Source: an uncultured bacterium (lineage in GTDB: Bacteria; Verrucomicrobiota; Kiritimatiellia; RFP12; UBA1067). Taken from it: a stretch of DNA of 30,422 nt. Shown one piece after another: positions 26,984 through 30,422 of this stretch. The DNA lies in NCBI GenBank assembly GCA_900547945.1, contig URIT01000026.1, positions 1 through 30,422 on the forward strand, given 5' to 3'. Under the pieces are notes generated by a model, which ran no database searches, was not told the DNA's origin, and saw nothing but the letters and a program-made list of their open reading frames with translations. Both the position numbers and the translations under genes were made by a program. Numbering within the stretch: the first letter of the stretch is position 1; each line of letters starts with the position of its first letter.

Positions 26984-28321
26984 ATGAACACGCAGAAGAA
27001 CACGTGGGTGGCGCTTGCGGCCCTGTCCGCCCTGTCCGCGTACGCGGTCGTGCCCGAGGTGTCGAACGTCGCGATGGCGCAGGACGCCGCGCGCCTCGTC
27101 ACCATCACCTACACGCTCGCGGACGCGCCCGCCGTCGTGACGGTGGACGTCCAGACGAACGCCACGGTGGACGGACAGACGGTGTGGGCGTCGATCGGCG
27201 GCGCGAACATCCAGCAGATGGCGGGCGATGTCTGGAAGAAGGTCGAGCCGGGGGAACGCACGGTCCTGTGGCGCCCCGACCTCTCGTGGCCAGACCATCG
27301 GATCCCCGACGGCGGCGCGCGCGCCGTCGTGACGGCGTGGAGCCTCGACAATCCACCGGACTACATGGTCGTGAACCTTGCCTCGAACGCCGCGGCAAAC
27401 TCCGAGACCTATTACCCCGCCGTCGAGTTCCTGCCCGGAGGCCTGTTCGGCAATCCCGACTACCGCACGTCGAAGCTCGTCATGCGCAAGATCCTGGCGA
27501 AGGGCGTCGAGTGGACGATGGGCAGCGATTCGACGGAACCCGGGCGCGATGGGTCGCGTGAGGCAATGCACACCGTCACGATCGGGGATAACTACTACAT
27601 TGCCGTATTCGAGACGACCCAGGCGCAATGGGGACTCGTCCAGACGGCCCGCGCGGCACCGTCCTACTACAACGTGGAACGCGCGATGCGCCCCGTGGAG
27701 CAGGTGTGCTACAACGAGATCCGCAACGCGGCGAATTCGACGACGGCGGACACCGCCTACGACTATCCCGCCGATCCGAATCCGAAGTCGTTCCTCGGCC
27801 TACTCCGCGCAAAGACGGGGCTTGCCTTCGATCTGCCTTCCGAGGCGCAGTGGGAGTTCGCCTGCCGCGCGGGTCACGGCACGGGCTACTGGGGCGACGG
27901 CTCGCCGATCCTTTCGTGGGACAAGGACGCGAACCTCGCCCGTCTTGGCCGTGTCTATTACAACGGCGGCAAGGTGCTGAATTCCGAGGGGAACTACATC
28001 AATCCCAGTAGCGGCTGCGGCGTGACGAACGGCACGGCGGTCGTGGGGTCCTACGCGCCGAACAGCTGGGGTCTCTACGACATGCACGGCAACGTGTGGG
28101 AGTGGTGTCTCGACTGGTACGCGGCGGATATCGCGGGGCTTGGCGGCGCGGTGAACACGGCCGCTGGGGCGTCTCGCGTGCCGCGGGGCGGGGGCTGGGA
28201 CTGCGACGCCGGCAACTGCCGCGCTGCCCGGCGCATCGCCCCCGCGCCCGCCTACCGCAACTACGCCCTCGGCTTCCGGCTCGCCCTGCCGGCCCGCCCC
28301 GCAGGACTGTCGCAGGAATAA
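26984..28321 (+). CDS. Secreted FGE-sulfatase/C-type-lectin-fold protein, DGR variable target
   Basis: The product has 445 residues. A signal peptide (MNTQKNTWVALAALSALSAY) is followed by an N-terminal beta domain to about residue 150, then an FGE/SUMF1-type domain from about 165: VEWTMGSD, YYIAVFETTQAQWGLV, FDLPSEAQWEFACRAG, NSWGLYDMHGNVWEWCLDW, and the closing RGG.W ... GFRLAL. The last motif block lies inside the variable repeat (28159-28304, residues about 393-440), where 12 residues differ from the template-encoded version. FGE-fold DGR targets use this C-type lectin scaffold for ligand binding and not for formylglycine formation. ATG 26984 has GGAGAG upstream; a longer upstream reading has no signal peptide. 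It likely displays a diversified binding surface outside the cell. Confidence 0.92.
   Translation: MNTQKNTWVALAALSALSAYAVVPEVSNVAMAQDAARLVTITYTLADAPAVVTVDVQTNATVDGQTVWASIGGANIQQMAGDVWKKVEPGERTVLWRPDLSWPDHRIPDGGARAVVTAWSLDNPPDYMVVNLASNAAANSETYYPAVEFLPGGLFGNPDYRTSKLVMRKILAKGVEWTMGSDSTEPGRDGSREAMHTVTIGDNYYIAVFETTQAQWGLVQTARAAPSYYNVERAMRPVEQVCYNEIRNAANSTTADTAYDYPADPNPKSFLGLLRAKTGLAFDLPSEAQWEFACRAGHGTGYWGDGSPILSWDKDANLARLGRVYYNGGKVLNSEGNYINPSSGCGVTNGTAVVGSYAPNSWGLYDMHGNVWEWCLDWYAADIAGLGGAVNTAAGASRVPRGGGWDCDAGNCRAARRIAPAPAYRNYALGFRLALPARPAGLSQE
28159..28304 (+). repeat. DGR variable repeat (VR)
   Basis: Aligned without gaps to the template repeat 30042-30187. Of 146 positions 130 are identical and 16 differ; every difference is at a template adenine (6 to G, 6 to C, 4 to T). 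Of 26 template adenines 10 are unchanged. The last 36 nt (28269-28304) are identical and GC-rich, as expected of the initiation-of-mutagenic-homology (IMH) site. At 28305 VR has G where the template side has T, after which six more bases (ACTGTC) match. Confidence 0.97.
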
Positions 28322-28362
28322 GCAGGAGACAGGCAAGCCGGGCCGGCAGGACCTCCGGCCGA

Positions 28363-28386
28363 CGGCCGCCTGCGAAGCGGCGGCCG
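28363..28386 (+). other. GC-rich hairpin downstream of VR
   Basis: CGGCCGCC (28363-28370) pairs with GGCGGCCG (28379-28386); inside, GC/GC around GAA extends the stem with one bulged T. It starts 58 nt after VR. In the Bordetella phage DGR a hairpin or cruciform just past VR promotes retrohoming; this one is farther away, so the same role is only possible. It may also weaken or tune transcription into the HRDC gene. Confidence 0.5.
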
Positions 28387-28448
28387 CGGCACGGAGGGAC
28401 GGACGGACCGGCCGCGCGACGTGATTTTCCGTGAGGGAAGGTGACACC

Positions 28449-29045
28449 ATGACACAGTATCGCACGTTTTTCGTGCCTCTGCACGATGAGGGCGAGGCGC
28501 AGGACCGGCTGAATGCCTTTCTGCGGTCGCACCGCGTTCTACAGGTGGCGCGCAACGCATTGCCCGACGGGTGGTCGTTCTGCATCGAGTGGCTGGATGG
28601 CGAGTCGGCCACGCGCACGGAACGTTTCGGGCGAAGTGGCGGGAGTGGCGGCGGAGACGGCGTCGATTATCTGAAACGGCTGGAGCCGGAGCAGTTCGCG
28701 CGATATGCGCGCATGCGCGATGCGCGGCGCGACCTTGCGCAGGGCGACGGCGTGCCGCCCTACACCGTGCTCACGAACGCGCAGATGGCCGAACTCGCGA
28801 AACTGGAGCGGCCGTCCCTGGCGGACATGAAGAAAATCCGAGGGGTTGGCGAGAAGACGGTGAAGAAGTACGGCGAGGCGTTGCTTGCGGCGTACGCGGG
28901 GGATGGCGCGATGGTGAAGGAGGATGCAGTGAAGAAGGATGGATCCGGAGACGTGGAGGTCGAAGGCGAGTGGTTCGTGGAGGAGAAGCCGGCGGAGAAT
29001 GTCGCCGCGCCGCGTGTGGAACGTGCGGGGGATGGTGGCGCATGA
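28449..29045 (+). CDS. HRDC-domain DGR accessory protein
   Basis: The product has 198 residues. The N-terminal 50 (TQYRTFFVPLHDEGEAQDRL, then HRVLQVARNALPDGWSFCIE) are of a type seen next to reverse transcriptases. After a Gly/Ser linker, residues 80-152 form an HRDC domain: ARMRDARRDLAQGDGVPPYT, VLTNAQMAELAK, and the helix-hairpin IRGVGEKTVKKYGEALL. The tail is acidic and Glu/Lys-rich. HRDC domains bind nucleic acid and are known DGR accessories in place of Avd; no Avd gene is seen here. GGGAAGG precedes ATG 28449. Its stop codon overlaps the RT start codon (ATGA), so the two are translationally coupled. Confidence 0.85.
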   Translation: MTQYRTFFVPLHDEGEAQDRLNAFLRSHRVLQVARNALPDGWSFCIEWLDGESATRTERFGRSGGSGGGDGVDYLKRLEPEQFARYARMRDARRDLAQGDGVPPYTVLTNAQMAELAKLERPSLADMKKIRGVGEKTVKKYGEALLAAYAGDGAMVKEDAVKKDGSGDVEVEGEWFVEEKPAENVAAPRVERAGDGGA

Positions 29046-30250
29046 AGCGTGCGTGCGGGTTGTTCGAGCGGGTACTCGCGTACGAGAACCTGCGGCTTGC
29101 GTTTTGGAGGGCGTCTCGCGGGAAGCGGGAACGCGACGAGACGCGGGCGTATCGGCAGCGCCTCGACGCGGAACTCGTGCGTCTGCGGGACGGACTTGCG
29201 GATGGCTCGTATCCCGTGGGAAACTACCGCACGTTCGTGGTGTACGAGCCGAAGGAGCGGCTCATCTGCGCGGCGCCGTTCTGCGAGCGCGTGCTGCACC
29301 ATGCGCTGATGAACGTGTGCGCGCCGCTCTTCGAGCGGTGGCTGGTGGCGGATACGTTCGCGTGCCGTCCCGGCCTCGGTCAGACGGCGGCCTTGGTGCG
29401 TGGCGAGATGCTGGTGCGGCGGTACGACTGGTATCTCAAGTGCGACATCCGCAAGTATTTCTACAGCATTTCGCACGACGTGGTGGCGGCGATACTGAGG
29501 CGGAAGTTCAAGGACAGGCGGATCGTCTTCTGGTTTCTGAAGATCCTGTCCACCTATGAGGCGTCTCCGGGGCGGGGGCTGCCGATCGGGAACCTCACGA
29601 GCCAGTATCTCGCGAACCTCTATCTCGACCCGCTTGATCGCGCGCGCGCGGCGTGGGGGATGCCGTGCGGCTACGCGCGCTACATGGACGATTTCGTGTT
29701 CTGGAGCGATTCGAAGGAGACGCTGCGCGCGATCCAGCGGCGACTGCCGGGCTTTCTGCGCGACACGCTGCGGCTGGAGCTGAAGTGCGCGCCCGCGCTG
29801 AACCGCACGGCGATGGGGATGGACTTCTTGGGACTGCGCCTGACGAAGGGCGGCATCCGGGCGTCGCGGCACGCGCTGCGCCGCTATCGGGCGCGGGTGC
29901 GTGCGCTGGAGGGGTGGCATCGAAGAGGACTTCTGGGCGAGGACGAGCTTGCGGCGTCGGTGACCTCCATGACCGCGTTTCTGCGGCTGGCGGACACGGC
30001 GGCGTGGCGGCGTTCACGCTTGGTGACGGAAACGGGGGAATGGCCGCTGGGACGTCTCGCGTGCAACGGGGCGGGAGCTGGAACAACGACGCCGGCAACT
30101 GCCGCGCTGCCCGACGCAACGACAACGCGCCCGCCAACCGCAACAACGACATCGGCTTCCGGCTCGCCCTGCCGGCCCGCCCCGCAGTACTGTCATCCGG
30201 CCCGCAGGCCCGTAGACAGTCCATCTCCGTTTTCGGTTTCCGGCTGTTGA
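29042..30250 (+). CDS. DGR reverse transcriptase
   Basis: The product has 402 residues. RT motifs in order: VGNYRTFVVYEPKERLICAA (fingers), motif A LKCDIRKYFYSI with Asp135, the DGR-specific motif GNLTSQ at 183-188 (QG in most other RTs), YMDD at 214-217, and MDFLGLRLTKGG. The core ends at about residue 330; the last 68 residues are Thr/Ala/Pro-rich because the frame runs through the template repeat in another phase. DGR RTs are usually 300-400 residues and lack X/endonuclease domains, as here. The enzyme copies the template RNA with errors at adenines, and the cDNA replaces VR. Whether the tail is functional is unknown. Confidence 0.95.
   Translation: MKRACGLFERVLAYENLRLAFWRASRGKRERDETRAYRQRLDAELVRLRDGLADGSYPVGNYRTFVVYEPKERLICAAPFCERVLHHALMNVCAPLFERWLVADTFACRPGLGQTAALVRGEMLVRRYDWYLKCDIRKYFYSISHDVVAAILRRKFKDRRIVFWFLKILSTYEASPGRGLPIGNLTSQYLANLYLDPLDRARAAWGMPCGYARYMDDFVFWSDSKETLRAIQRRLPGFLRDTLRLELKCAPALNRTAMGMDFLGLRLTKGGIRASRHALRRYRARVRALEGWHRRGLLGEDELAASVTSMTAFLRLADTAAWRRSRLVTETGEWPLGRLACNGAGAGTTTPATAALPDATTTRPPTATTTSASGSPCRPAPQYCHPARRPVDSPSPFSVSGC
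30042..30187 (+). ncRNA. DGR template repeat (TR), coding part of the template RNA
   Basis: It is the donor of VR 28159-28304, as all 16 mismatches sit at its adenines. In the VR frame it reads RGGSWNNDAGNC then RNDNAPANRNNDIGFRLAL with eight AAC codons, the usual TR design that avoids stops after A-mutagenesis. It lies wholly inside the RT reading frame, shifted by one base relative to the VR frame. No separate promoter was seen, so the template RNA is probably part of, or processed from, the RT mRNA. Confidence 0.95.
30189..30220 (+). other. Hairpin directly after TR
   Basis: ACTGTC (30189-30194) pairs with GACAGT (30215-30220), and inside GGCC (30199-30202) pairs with GGCC (30207-30210) around CGCA. 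It begins 2 nt after the TR/VR homology ends, where cDNA synthesis is primed in studied DGRs, so it may mark or protect the template RNA. Confidence 0.45.
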
Positions 30251-30296
30251 AGTTCCCGCATTTGCGGATTGTCGGCAGTCGGAATGAAGAACCCCG

Positions 30297-30348
30297 ACGC
30301 CTCGGCGTCAGTAGCCATGACGGCGAACGCTCCGAGGCGTTGTCTTTG
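30297..30348 (+). terminator. Probable terminator of the DGR operon
   Basis: ACGCCTCGG (30297-30305) pairs with CCGAGGCGT (30332-30340); a nested CGTCA/TGACG stem lies at 30306-30322. TGTCTTT follows. It is about 46 nt after the RT stop codon. It could also belong to the template-RNA fold. Confidence 0.5.
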
Positions 30349-30367
30349 CCGCGAACAGGCCGTCTGC

Positions 30368-30422
30368 AACTTTTTCGAGAAAAGTGTCCATTCCCCCTTG
30401 CGCGGCCCCGCGGGATCTGGTA
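30368..30422 (+). promoter_or_regulatory. Promoter of a following transcription unit, cut by the window edge
   Basis: An AACTTTT-type inverted repeat (30368-30386) is nearly the same as that at 26214-26232 and has the same 11-nt distance to a CCCCC-preceded -35. TTGCGC (30398-30403) and 17 nt later TA, the first two bases of a -10, reach the window end. The purM promoter also uses TTGCGC with a 17-nt spacer. Confidence 0.5.

Noticed and set aside
26332..27108. 258-codon minus-strand frame across the DGR leader and target start
   Set aside because: It crosses the terminator hairpin and two genes with signal peptides and ribosome sites; low-complexity and not recognisable.
26984..28321. Target protein as an active formylglycine-generating enzyme or sulfatase modifier
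   Set aside because: The conserved C-terminal active-site region is the DGR variable repeat and is being diversified, and no sulfatase is nearby.
29042..30250. RT as a group II intron or retron enzyme
   Set aside because: GNLTSQ motif, no maturase X or endonuclease domain, and a matching TR/VR pair identify a DGR.

Overview
The window reads as a high-GC bacterial chromosome with a PVC-superphylum flavour, most likely Verrucomicrobiota/Kiritimatiellota. This placement is inferred from gene content (ExbB/ExbD with a TonB-position toroid protein, NPCBM-type GH27, secreted FGE-fold proteins, dense same-strand operons) and not from a marker-gene tree. Recurrent promoters of the form TTGACG/TTGCGC, 17-18 nt, TA(t/c/g)(a/t)(c/a)T are visible, which fits the primary sigma factor encoded here.

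Left half (1-14466): a nearly gap-free plus-strand run. A promoter at 62-90 drives a large periplasmic TPR protein, a second TPR-like protein, an ExbB-like proton channel, two tandem ExbD proteins and a membrane-anchored alpha/alpha-toroid protein in the place where TonB would stand. After short gaps come a LolC/E-like permease, a LolD-like ATPase, an ETF:quinone-oxidoreductase-like flavoprotein, a secreted GH27 alpha-galactosidase and an unrecognised membrane protein. The first block looks like a proton-motive-force-driven envelope machine; the following genes serve envelope lipoprotein traffic, electron transfer and glycan use.

Middle (14467-26065): housekeeping and accessory genes: HtpX protease, FolK, a convergent AAA/DUF4143 ATPase, a QueD-like enzyme with a C-terminal zinc ribbon, a remnant of hcp, an AraC regulator behind a perfect palindrome, a YccF protein, a degraded amidohydrolase fragment, divergent purM and rpoD with back-to-back promoters, a membrane-anchored RRM protein, and a fused shikimate kinase/3-dehydroquinate synthase closed by a terminator.

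Right end (26066-30422): a complete diversity-generating retroelement (DGR). It holds a secreted FGE/C-type-lectin-fold target with a C-terminal variable repeat (28159-28304), an HRDC-domain accessory protein, a DGR-type reverse transcriptase and a template repeat (30042-30187). Over 146 aligned positions the two repeats differ at 16, and all 16 are adenines in the template. The template is embedded in the 3' end of the RT reading frame, read in another frame. The 5' control region is unusual: promoter, a 39-codon leader ORF carrying a run of 14 G, then a strong terminator-like hairpin directly after the leader stop codon. Losing one G (or gaining two) would fuse the leader frame through the hairpin into the small secreted protein that heads the operon. 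I regard this as a candidate phase-variable attenuator placed over a DGR, and it is the most interesting observation in the window. The last 55 bases repeat the promoter-upstream element, so a further transcription unit probably begins just past the edge.
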